Shown here: one piece after another, positions 47,801 through 64,000 of the stretch
How the letters are laid out: every line of letters starts with the position of its first letter
Numbering within the stretch: position 1 is the stretch's first letter
Source: Corella eumyota
Taxonomy: Eukaryota > Chordata > Ascidiacea > Phlebobranchia > Corellidae
Direction: 5' to 3'
DNA: 64,000 nucleotides
NCBI GenBank assembly: GCA_963082875.1
Contig: OY720101.1
Span: 1,426,001-1,490,000 of the forward strand
Notes under the pieces: model-generated
What the model was told of the DNA's origin: nothing
The model's database searches: none
The model's input: the letters and a program-made list of their open reading frames with translations, nothing else
Program-made: the position numbers and the translations under genes

Positions 47801-50424
47801 TTATCCAAGACTGTCACGCAGCCTTTGTAGAAAGCTAATCTGCTGTGACGTCAGTGAACCACAAATGCTCCTACAAGCGGCCATTTTCCTGGCTTCCTCA
47901 AAATCCTTGTAGCCACCTGGTGGAATGCAATCATTTTCCATTCTTGGGCAACTTGAGCAGTCGGGTGGGTTGAGTTGTTGTCGAACTTGATCTCGGGTGC
48001 AGAACCCCGGCCTAGTTTCTTCAAAACCGCCGGGAAATTGGGCGTTTGGTCGGCCCGCACCTACAGGTCTTCCCCCTTGTGGAAATCCCCCACCGGGCCT
48101 GAAACCTTGTGGAGGTCCATTGCCGGGTCTAAACCCCTGGGGAGATCCCCTGCCTGGTCTAAACCCTTGCGGCGGCCCGAACCCAGGTCGAAATCCTTGA
48201 GGGCGCCCTAACCCAGGTCCACCACCTTGTCCGTTCCCAGCCCCAGAAAATTGGGGTCTTCCCCTTTGGGGCCGCTCTCTCATTCTACAATTGGGAATTT
48301 GTTCACGATTACATTCTCTACACTCGCAACATCTGGAAGAAAAATAAAGATAATTTAAAATTGTATAATAAAATTCTTAAAATATATTAAAAAATCTTAC
48401 AAACATAAACATGTGTAAAGTACTATATTGATAGGACATACTATAATAAAATGGCTTTAAACTTACGTTGCATTAAGAGGGACTCCTCGAAAGCAAGGTA
48501 GAATATGATCCGTGGTGTCAGTAGGAGAATATTTGGCAACATATCTGTATCTTGTTGGATCATTTAGAGGCTAAATATATAAACAAAATATTAATTAATT
48601 AACACATTTTGTAACAATAATAAAACCAAAGTAAGTTTAATAAAATTTTTCAAAATACATAACAAATTAACTCTGAAATAAGATAGTTGGCTTACCATGA
48701 ATCCTCCACATTCGTCCAAATCCTCTTCTTCTCCATTAAAGAAAGCTGAATCATATATTGGAAACCCATCTAAAGCAACTCCTATAATGTGAGCTTCTGA
48801 TTGGTCAACGTTACCAACACATCTGAAATAAAAAACTTTATTTTATTTCGTTGAGTTGTACGTTTTTTGCATGAAATGTATATAAATCTTTAGTCAACTA
48901 AAATGCATTTTAAAAATACCTTATTGTATAATTTTGCATTTTTATAATTTTGCTACCTTTATTAATACTATGTCATTGCTTAATTGCCATTTTTTAAATT
49001 TTGTTGGTGATAATAAAAGTATAACTACCTTCAGACCTTTATTATTTAAGACTTTTATTAAAAGGTAAACGTATCAACAAATCGGTCTCAGAGGTTATTT
49101 AAAACAATTAAACTTACGCGGGATTAGGGGCAAGATGAAAATGATATTCTCCGTTCGGACTAAAATGTCCGTTACATTCGTCCATGGATCCTTCAATAAA
49201 CTCATTCACATCAACGCAGTTGGCTTCAAAGTGGTTGTAGACGGCAGTTCCTCCCGTTGTCACCCCTAAAGAATTAAATCAGACATCAAAATGTAAAAAG
49301 TTATCCTTTATCATTCAATACAAACATCTGATACAGTATATTAAATTGGTTAAGATCTTTATAGGGTAAAGTAACATCATTGGTATTTATAATTCACGTT
49401 AACGTATAGCTCTAAACAATATGCCTAGTATGTATTGTTAAAACCTATAAATAAATCTATCTATCATTCTACAGAATTATTTTAAAGTTGAACCATTAAC
49501 TGTACATACAGGTCTACGCTAAACTATCAGCTTTATTTATAAGAAAACTGAAGCACAAATTTAACGTAGCCTTTTCTTTTGTTACAACGCGTTGCTTGCT
49601 TTAGGTTAAACACAAAAAGTTTTTCTTTCTTTATTTCCAAAATAAAGAAAATCATAACGCCAAAATTTAGTTAGAAAATGCAGCGTTCTTTAGCTTACCA
49701 ATCAACCCCATAGGTGTGCAATAAGTTGATTCAGTTGCAACAGGGTTTCTAGGAATGACAATACTTCGTTCCCTTGGTCGATTTACTACACCAGGACGAC
49801 AGCAATCCACCTGTGCTTTGTAACACTCACCTATCCATTAAAATAGTTAAAAAACAATTAACAGGTTGATAAAACAATTTAACTGTAATGTTAGCAATAA
49901 AATATTGTGCCAAGCCCATTTTGAAATTGCGTAAGGGTAGGAATGAAATAGAAGGCCTGAATCATATGTAGTTTATGGTTCTCAATTTACGAATTATTTT
50001 TACGGTCTTTTATTACTTTAACAGTTTTTTGAAATATATATAACCCTGTATATAACTAACTTAAAATTTTGTACATCACATTTTATTTTATAACCGCGAT
50101 ATTTAATGTAAATTGTACTTGCTACTTTACGGTTTTTTCATCTTAATATTTTATAGTTCTAAAATTTTTGAATGATATTAAAGTACAAATGAACAGAAAT
50201 AATTATAATTGAACTAAAATTTAACCTATAAACTTACTTGTTTCATGTTGTGGATCGCCACTGATAATTATAGTGTAAGTATCGTCATCTGTAACTTGAA
50301 TGGTGAACGCACTTGTATTCGAGATTGTGTTATAGTCGTTAAAATACAAACGTACTAACTCGATCACTGTTAGGCTATAGCAGCAGTTTGCAGCAAACAA
50401 CGTTAACAAAATAACCTTCAACAT
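47801..50424 (-). CDS. Secreted YHYH-domain protein with PQGFRPG repeats, 409 aa
   Basis: Exons in order of transcription: 50424-50238, 49830-49699, 49265-49118, 48822-48696, 48570-48467, 48332-47801; 1230 nt in phase. A signal peptide (MLKVILLTLFAANCCYS) is followed by a short unique region. The YHYH-type domain reads GTAVYNHFE, DECNGHFSPNGEYHFHLAP and the diagnostic IIGVALDGFPIY. Its function is unknown; the His-rich pattern suggests metal binding. A CCECRECN knot of cysteines comes next. Residues about 275-322 are a run of 10-residue repeats (PQGFRPGxGx, four or five units). A cysteine-containing end follows (CSSCPRMEND, CRSICGS). Domain plus low-complexity R/G/P tail suggests an extracellular matrix or mucus protein, but that is inference. 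The repeat DNA is GC-rich and leaves false open frames on both strands. Confidence 0.85.
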
Positions 50425-51290
50425 CGTTTGATTTCAGTTTAAATTTGACCTTAAACTGATAATATTGCTTGACTTTTGATCTACTTTTATATTCAATTTT
50501 AACAGATCTCAAGCCTGGGGGCACCAAAATAAATGTTATCCCAAGGGGTGTAACTTATGATGTTTTCAGTTTAATTTTGCAACATTTTTAATAAAAATTT
50601 TAGGCTTAAAATAAATTGATAGATATATAAAAATATAAGGCCCCTTTCTGTAAACTGATTGGTTAATTTAAACTTTAAATAGATTTGGTATTTCGCGCCC
50701 TAGCCTGTGGCATTGTAAATGTTGCTATTTTTAAACCGTGCTTAAACGTCACATCCTTTTGCAAAGACTATTTTTATGCAAAATACCTGAAATTGTATAG
50801 TTTCTTTACACGTTGCACTTTGCTAGATAGGTTTAATTTTAGCTCCAACTTAAACATTATAAATAAATTTTGTAAGGCTAATTTTATCACTTAAAATTTA
50901 ATTTATATTTAAAAGTTAAGATAACTTTATAAAGCTGAATAAATATAAATACTTAAACTTAATTTTAAAGAACATAATTCGCATTATATCGAGGATAAAT
51001 CAAAATATCAAACAAAGTTACTTGCGGTTAAGGTACTTCCCGGTATTACATAAAGAAATTTAATTTTGACAAGATAAGAATTTTAACAAATAAAACAAGC
51101 AACAAATTCATTAAGTTATTTTCGTTTTGTTTGTTATGATCTATAAAAAAATGCAAATAATTTGTAAAACCTTTTCTTTAAAACACTAACTGACTCATAT
51201 CATTTACTTAATATAACGTAAACAACGCAGAAATGTTAAACTTTAGTTAAATCTGTAAATAAATTTGCAGATCATAATACAAACAAAACC
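50425..51290. other. Divergent intergenic region
   Basis: AT-rich promoter region shared by the YHYH-domain gene (-) and the TIGAR-like gene (+). An open frame at 50685-50894 has no recognisable product and was not called. No clear regulatory site. Confidence 0.5.
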
Positions 51291-52933
51291 ATGACGCTTC
51301 GGTTTCAAATAACGTTAGTAAGACATGGTGAAACTGATTTAAATCTTAAGAGAACTTGCCAAGGACATACAGACGCTGAATTAAATGATACTGGATGCAA
51401 ACAAGCATTAGATGCTGGAAAGTAAGTGGTATACTGCTATTTTTACAATTGAAACTCTCTTTTAACAAAGCTGTTGCTATTAGAACCATATTCAGTAATT
51501 TAATATACTAATTTGTCTTTTTTCAGAACTCTCTCTAATGAAAATTTCAGCCACATTTTCTGTAGTGATTTATCAAGAGCAAGAAAAACCTGTGAACTTA
51601 TTTTATCACAAAATGTTCAATGTAAATAATTAAGTTTAAGTTATAATACCCAACATAAAAACAAAAAAATTTAAAATTAACTAATTTAAGTAAGATTGTG
51701 ATTGTTTAAAGTAAAATTTTATAAACCTAAAAATAAGGATAACATAGTTAAACAACTTCTGTTATTAATTAAATTAAATTTCAGACGCCGAGCAAAACCA
51801 ACAAATTAAAATTGATGAAAGAATAAGAGAAAGAAAGTTTGGAGTATTTGAAGGTAAAACCAACTAGCAAATCTAAAACTTAAACAACAACTAAACTACA
51901 AAAATAAAAATATCTTAGACCAAAGCATTATGGAACTATACCTACCAAATATAAAACTTGATATAAGGTATAATCATATATTTTAATCCTGAGTAAAAAT
52001 TATTTTTAAAGGGCAACCAGTTAATGAATATTACAAGCTGGCTAAGAAAGCAAATTTATCTGTGACAGAATATACACCAGAGGGAGCCGAAACTCCACAA
52101 CAAATGAAATCTCGTGCACACTTGTTTTTGATGTAAGAATAAGATTTTAATAATATTGATCTTCAATTTAAAGTAAACAAACAAGCATTTAAATATAATA
52201 AACAAACAAAAATAAATTTTTTAACCCCATTTCAAGTTATTGAAATCATAACTTACATTTGAAAAAAACTTAAAAGCTTAATAATGACCTTTAAATTTTA
52301 ATAAACAAACACATATTAATTAAAAATTAGTGATAATTTCTGCTAATTAAAATTAAGATATTTTACTTCTATTTTTTTATTATACAGGATTTTTGTTGTT
52401 TAATTTATTCTAGAAAAATTTTTATTACAAACTTTTTAAACCCTTTAAAAAATGTTTAATTTTTTAGTGACTTATTTGATCAAATATACAATGAAAACAA
52501 ACAATGCACCAACATGAAAGAACAATGTGCAAATATCCTCATTGTCACTCATGGTGGCCTTATCAGATATTTATTAGTGGTGTAAGTTTAATCAAAAATC
52601 ATTACTAAAACAATTAAAACAAAATACAATCATGAAAACAAAAAACACGTTGAGTTATTGACTATACTTAACTTTTAAAATAATCAACTAGACTTCTAAA
52701 AATAACCAACCATTTTTTCTTATTATTCCTTTAGATTGGAAGAAAATTATGGATGTGCGCTTCACAAAAATCAAAAATTACTTGTTATGTTCAACTGTGC
52801 ACGCACATGCTTATTGGTTACATTAACTTGCCATAAAGATAATGAAGTTCAGTTTGTTAATCATAATGATAAACCAGACCAAACTGAATATACAGCCTTA
52901 GTTAAATGTACTGTGTTTAATGAAGTTGATTAA
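51291..52933 (+). CDS. TIGAR: TIGAR-like histidine phosphatase, 242 aa
   Basis: TIGAR lowers fructose-2,6-bisphosphate and related phosphates in the cytosol, turning glucose toward the pentose phosphate path. Exons: 51291-51421, 51527-51621, 51785-51853, 52012-52132, 52468-52581, 52735-52933; 729 nt in phase. It has the phosphoglycerate-mutase fold signature with the phospho-histidine in LVRHGETDLN (His12). Next come the SDLSRARKT arginine, RIRERKFGVFEG, the acid residue in TPEGAETPQQMK, and the second histidine in IVTHGGLIRYLL. RERK-G-EG and TP-G-ET-Q-K match TIGAR more closely than phosphoglycerate mutase or PFKFB. It is shorter than human TIGAR (270 aa), mainly in the insertion before the second histidine. 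No signal peptide. Related histidine phosphatases with other substrates remain possible. Confidence 0.85.
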
Positions 52934-53635
52934 TCTGCATTTTGAGATATTTTTTAACATTCATAATTTATATAGTATTATAATTTAATATAATTTTACT
53001 TTATATGCACAGTGTTAGATTGCCCTATATCTTAATTTAAAGTTGCCTTTTTCATTAATTTTATTAAATTCCTCAAAAAATTTTCATTTAAGGTACATCA
53101 TTGTATATCTGTTTTTATTGTATTGATTTCACAGTAAATATAATTTAATTATTTTCACAAATACGTTTTTAATTCTGGATAATACACTGTTAAATTTTAT
53201 CCCTTCTAGTTTATCATATCATCAATAAAAGGTTAATAAAATTGATCTAATTTCTATACTTAAAGCCAGCAAGCAAATATGTTAGTACATACATCAATAA
53301 AACATTGCTCTAAGTAGACTATATATTATATTACCATAGCATCACTCTTTAATTAGATATAAGTAAGTGCCATAGATTTACACAAACATTTTTTCACATC
53401 TAATAGGTACAATTACATAAACAAAAATATATTATAAGTTTAGGTATTACTCTAAAAAAATGTTTTAAATATTACCACATTTACCCTAGACCTTTATCTT
53501 ATTGCAAAATTCGAAATGTGTAAAAATTTATATTAGTTAAACACAGAAGATTAAATCTTAATTAAGGCTTTGCATCAATATATAGTCTAGGGTTATACAG
53601 TTATACCAATAACATTGAAACCAACCAAATATAGT
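52934..53635. other. Convergent 3' spacer
   Basis: It holds the 3' ends of the TIGAR-like (+) and GMC oxidoreductase (-) genes in AT-rich DNA with several AATAAA-type signals. No further gene. Confidence 0.55.
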
Positions 53636-59366
<5,731 letters not shown>

Positions 59367-60413
59367 ATTTATATGCTATCTACAAACACCTATATACCAT
59401 CTACAAATATACTTTTATCAATGATATTACTTTAACGTACATATGTTAAAGTACTGTCAAAAACACGCTGGTGAATTTACAATACATTACCTTATTCTTT
59501 ACAGTAAAAGCGTTATATACTGAACACAAACAACCATAGAGCTATTCATTCTGTAATTTAAATACAACTCACTCAACCGATGCAAGTTAAGAATAGCTTA
59601 GCCCAAAGCCACACTTACGCCGGATTATTTAGCCTAATTTACTTCGAAAAATCGCACTATATTGCCCATGCATAAACTCTTGTTTAGGTATGCGGCCTTA
59701 AGTAACCTGTTAATTAATTCAAAATCTACACTACATTTAAGATATAAAAACCTAGATGCGATTTATGGTTGTTATCAAAACCATGAACTCTATATTATGA
59801 TTACACCATTATTACAACGCAGATAACTCAATTAAAAAAAAAACAGCACAATTCTGCTTTTAATTAAATTTTTATGTTTTAAACGCATACTAGTCTGCCA
59901 AAACATATTACGCATTAAAAAACAATGTTTATTTTGTTTTAAAAATTGCTTATATTTCCGTAAACACAAAAACCTTTTCCGGAAAAAAACTTAGACCTGT
60001 AGGTATGTTATGACTCAGATCGAGCATATCGCGTGATTCAACTTAATTAAATACAACTTTTGTACCCCAAGAAATATATTTAATTACCTTTTTGTAAGAG
60101 TCATCCTAATGAATGAAAGTTTAAACCCATAAAATAAACTTATGTAGCCCTAAATATATTTTCAGTTGCCTTTTTGTAAAGGGGTTATACTATTTAATAC
60201 AAGTTTAAATCAATAAAAGAAACTTTGAAACAAATTATGAACAAAGAATCAATATTTACCAAGTTAATATTTATCGACACCACATATCTACGTGATATTC
60301 CCGTTCCTTATGTTTGTAAAAGGCGAAAATTCAACGATCAGCACAATATTAAACAAACATTAAAGATTACCACAGACATTAAGATTGCAAATTCATTTCT
60401 GCAAAGTTTAAAC
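59367..60413. other. Divergent intergenic region between two oxidoreductase genes
   Basis: The GMC oxidoreductase (-) and the zinc dehydrogenase (+) start on either side of this 1 kb of AT-rich DNA. An in-frame ATG at 60225 would add 63 residues to the dehydrogenase, but these look unlike coding sequence for the family. No definite promoter element was seen. Confidence 0.5.
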
Positions 60414-63400
60414 ATGAGAAGTGCACGAATTGTAAGACCGGGAGAAGCTTTAGAATTGGCGGACTCTGAGGTTCCTGCTCCCCCGCCAAGAGGAGCCGTA
60501 ATCAAGGTACAAGATTTTTTAAATTTACGTTTTAAAGAAAAGATCTTGAAATTTTGTTTATTTACTTTTGTTTAAAATGTTTACAATATTCCAAAAATAT
60601 ATCGAAGTTTATAAGCTATTCTATCGTGGATTTTAGATTTAAGGCATAAGATAAGATTTTAACTGATGCAAAGTTAAGTTACACTTAAACGATATTATCT
60701 TCTTTTAACCGCAAAATAAACTAAGCAACAACCATATTTACAATATCATAAGGCAGATAATATATAAAATATTTGGTCCCTCAGTTATTTAAGACAATAA
60801 TCTTCAGGCTCTTAGTAAAATAAAATCTTAAAATTTATAAAATCAACCCATTAGATTAAAACGTCAATTTGAGTTCATATTTGTTAATATTTAACTCAAA
60901 ACAAACATAATTATTTCGTCACAGACACGTTTTAGCGGTGTGTGTCACTCCGATCTCAACCAACTACGTAACACAATCAACCATGGTGACGTCACAGTTA
61001 ATTTCACGGACAACCCGAATTATAAATTCCCCATCACCCCAGGTCACGAAATTGCAGGGGTTGTTCTCTCTCTGGGACCTGAAGATGACCCAGGTCAATA
61101 TTTTTTATTTAATTCAAATTCTGGTTTAATTTTTTTAAGACTTTTGGTATAATATTTTAATTTATTCTTTTTTTTAAATTTACCAAAATTTTTATTTTAA
61201 ACCCAGCTACTTGTAATATATTTTACATAGTCACATATTATACTGCTGAGAATTTATATATCCATATACAATAACCAATAACATTAAACCATGGATCCTA
61301 AAATCCACCAATAAAAATAGAACAAAAGTAGACATAAATTAGTAATTTTGACTAAGTTTTTTGCAATATATTACAAAAATGGCATTCTTATAGCAATAAA
61401 ATAACTTCATATTTATTTAGAATCTGAGGACCTTAAGATAGGGGACCAAGTTGTAGCATACCCATGGATAGGGTGTGGGGAATGTGGGTATTGTAACAAC
61501 AAAGCTGTTGGTCATTGTAACAAGAGAACGCATGGTCTTGGAATAGGAACTCCAGGAGGGTAAAATAGTTTAATGTTTTATTTTTACAGTAGACTAATAC
61601 CAACCCTGGGAAATGATTTAGTTTGTTTTCAACCTATTATAGCTATTTACAGATCTTTATGTTTTTTTTTCTATGCATATAGATATTTATTCCTTCTCTT
61701 TATTTATTGAGGTAGGATTATAAAGTAAGCTAATATCAACTTTAGAAAACTGTTTAATTTTTCCAGTCTATCATAGTTAATTCTATTGTTCTTGATTCTA
61801 TTTGAATATATATTTAATGTTTTGATAATTTTTTTTACATCAATTAAATATAAATTAAGTTTATACTCACAGATATTCTACGCATGTTGTGGTCAGAGAC
61901 AAAAGATATTTGGTCAAAATTCCATCTTCAATTCCCCTTAATGTTGCTTGTATGCTTCCATGTTCTGGTCTTACTACTTTCAATGCTCTTAGCACTCTTA
62001 AGCCAGATATTGAAAAGATTGCTCTATATAAAGGTGGGTAATATTACTTGTTTAAAATGTTGAAAATGAAAACATGCATAAAAATAAAAAAGAAATATAT
62101 ATTGTTAAATGTATTACAAGATAAAACTGTATTAAATTCTTACTTAAGTCATGCACAGATTTATAGAGAAAATATATGGATAACATGTACTAACATAACT
62201 TTTTTGTGTTAATGTTTGTATAGATTAAATATTTAACAACAGATGACACTTCGTTAGGCTTAAATTTACAATTTATTTATTTTCTAGGCAGGGCATCAGT
62301 GCTAATTATAGGGGCGGGTGGGTTAGCTTTGTGGTGCATTCAGCTTGCTAAACATGTCTTGCCAGCTAACACCAAGATTGTTGTCGCTGATATTAGTGTA
62401 AGTTTACAAAAAAGTTGAATAATAAGAATACTACACAAACATTTAGTAGATTACTATTAGTAAATTGTCATTTTATTGTATTAGGTAGTCAAATTAATTA
62501 TTATATAAAGGTTCTGTAGGCTAACATGTTGCAAAAAAGATTAATTTTAATTTTTAAATCCTAACCAGAAAACTAATTTGGAAGTTGCAAAGCAAAGGGG
62601 TTGTGATGAGACTCTTTTCTGGGATACTAAATCACCTGAAGACAAGATTGTTGAGCTAACAAAGGCCTCAACAATCGATGGATTGTTTGATGGAGTTATT
62701 GACATTGTCAACTCTCCTGTGACCTTTCAAAGGGCTTATGAGTGCACCGACAGGGTAAAAATTAGGTTTTACTAATTTTTGCAATTTTTTGACTAAACAA
62801 ATATTTATTTTTGTCTTAAATATATTGGTTAAGCATGACAAGGCATCTTAAGATTTTTACAGTATGCAATAAATTTAGATTATGTTTTACATTTTTAGTC
62901 TACTCTATACCCTGATATTTATGAATATTTTGTAACTTATGGTAATATTATTTTTGTATTTAAAATTAACTCTTTAAGTAAAAGTTATTTTGCATAAGTT
63001 CATAGCAGATTTTTAAAATGGTATCCTATGTACTTAACTAACAACAAAAATTTTAAAAATTAAAGCATATTAACATAAAAAATTGTTCTTACTACTTAAC
63101 TAACAACATTACTTACCACAGGGAAGCACTATGATCATGTTGGGTTTATTTGGAGGTGCTGGCACATTTTCTTTACCTAAGATGGTACACGGTCACCGCA
63201 CCTTCAAGGGAGTCCTTACCGGTCACCCAGAAATGTTAAGAGACCTTGTAAAACTTGTGGAAACTAAAAAAGTAAGATATTTAATTAAAGTAGTAAAAAT
63301 GTATGATAAATTTACCTAATTAAATATCTTAATACTAAGCCAAATTGATAACATGTAACTCAATGATCCTAAAGTTATTCTAAATATTTTAAGAAAACAT

Positions 63401-63603
63401 TTTTAATAAATTTATATTTTTACTATATAATTCACAATTACTTTAAGCCATTTAATTTTCGTTGTTACTTACCTATTTTTGCCTTTGTTTAGATTATTCC
63501 ACCACCTTTACAGTATTTTCCTCTTGATGAGGCCTACAAAGCAATGTGTTTGGTTAAAGAACATAAAATACAAGGCCGTTGTATAATAAAGCATGATCAT
63601 TAA
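60414..63603 (+). CDS. Zinc-dependent medium-chain alcohol dehydrogenase, 372 aa
   Basis: The product oxidises an alcohol with NAD(P) in the cytosol. Exons: 60414-60506, 60925-61093, 61421-61559, 61873-62033, 62288-62397, 62569-62754, 63122-63271, 63493-63603; 1119 nt in phase. Catalytic zinc ligands are the Cys in GVCHSDL, the His and Glu in TPGHEIAG, and the Cys in MLPCSGLTT. The structural zinc loop CGECGYCNNKAVGHC has all four cysteines. The nucleotide fold shows VLIIGAGGLALW and an acid residue at VVADIS. The start at 60414 (MRSARIV) gives the usual family N-terminus. It is not a vertebrate class I-V ADH. It resembles the microbial-type zinc dehydrogenases also found in some invertebrates. 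Substrate unknown. The poly(A) signal AATAAA is at 63625-63630. Confidence 0.9.
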
Positions 63604-64000
63604 ACTGTATTTAGTTTATACTGAAATAAAACTGATTTGAACTTAGAATTGTGGTAATATTTAGCATGTACAGTAATAAAAAAATGACATAACAAAATTG
63701 ACCTACCAATACACTGTAGTTGTTTTAGGTTGCATCTTGGTATAAGTTCTTTTGAATTACAATCTCTAAAGATTTTTGTTTAAAATTTTTCATTATATTT
63801 AATTACAATTAGTTTTAAACCCTATACACCTGCATGAGAACAACATATTCAATAAAAAACTATATCATACAAATATTGCAACATGAATCATAAAATAGGG
63901 CATATAATACACAAATATTGAGGCAATTTGCAACATTTTTTATAACATTTAAACTAAAAATATCCAACAATAATTATAACATGTAAGAAATAAATTTGCT
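63604..64000. other. 3' flank of the zinc dehydrogenase gene
   Basis: It holds the poly(A) signal at 63625-63630 and AT-rich sequence up to the window end. No gene was seen. Confidence 0.6.

Noticed and set aside
47975-48211. Proline-rich plus-strand frames opposite the YHYH gene repeats
   Set aside because: They arise from the GC-rich 30-bp repeat; the minus-strand frame joins in phase to five conserved exons.
50685-50894. 69-codon frame between the YHYH and TIGAR-like genes
   Set aside because: No splice context, no family and ordinary base composition for noncoding DNA.
60225-60413. Upstream ATG extending the zinc dehydrogenase by 63 residues
   Set aside because: The extension is unlike a family N-terminus; MRSARIV at 60414 fits the usual start.

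Overview
The window is AT-rich animal DNA with many short introns, and it most likely comes from a solitary ascidian of the genus Ciona. Three things point there. Proteins are closest to chordate families (ABCC5, prostaglandin G/H synthase, MBOAT7, B4GAT1, RPL27A) but diverged. The genes are compact, with roughly 100-1500 bp introns that almost all follow GT-AG. The introns also carry one abundant tRNA-derived SINE of a type known from Ciona. No database search was possible. Gene models come from reading splice sites by eye, and the thirteen complete multi-exon or single-exon models listed below keep one open frame from ATG to stop. The first gene is cut by the window edge.

Layout. 1-4.7 kb: 3' part of an ABCC5-like transporter (+), convergent with a complete seven-exon cytosolic sulfotransferase (-). 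5.6-9.0 kb: a 217-aa two-helix membrane protein with a possible SLATT-like domain (+), whose 3' UTR can fold into a cloverleaf, and an intronless seven-helix receptor-like gene (-). 10.3-20.5 kb: a 12-exon cyclooxygenase (+) followed on the same strand by an eight-exon MBOAT7-type lysophosphatidylinositol acyltransferase (+). 21.2-23.8 kb: two intronless tandem paralogues of a family I do not recognise (+). 24.8-27.5 kb: ribosomal protein L27a (-), with two near-identical H/ACA-type snoRNA copies and a hAT-type MITE in its introns. 28.8-42.4 kb: a 22-exon, 1019-aa secreted, probably GPI-anchored protein built from about six Cu/Zn-SOD-like repeats, three with intact copper ligands (-). 46.0-50.4 kb: a B4GAT1/GT49 glycosyltransferase (+) convergent with a YHYH-domain protein (-). 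51.3-63.6 kb: a TIGAR-like phosphatase (+), a 14-exon GMC oxidoreductase (-), and a zinc alcohol dehydrogenase (+) divergent from it.

How the genes relate. MBOAT7 enzymes load arachidonate into phosphatidylinositol and cyclooxygenases consume arachidonate, so their adjacency may matter. The other neighbours look like an ordinary mixture of metabolic and housekeeping genes.

The most unusual signals are: (1) the palindrome TGACGTCA occurs at least 22 times, far above chance, often inside exons, and two unrelated genes share a nearly identical two-copy arrangement; (2) the cyclooxygenase lacks the residues matching Arg120 and Ser530 and ends in a lysine-rich repeat tail; (3) the cloverleaf element; (4) the duplicated intronic snoRNA; (5) the SOD-repeat protein.
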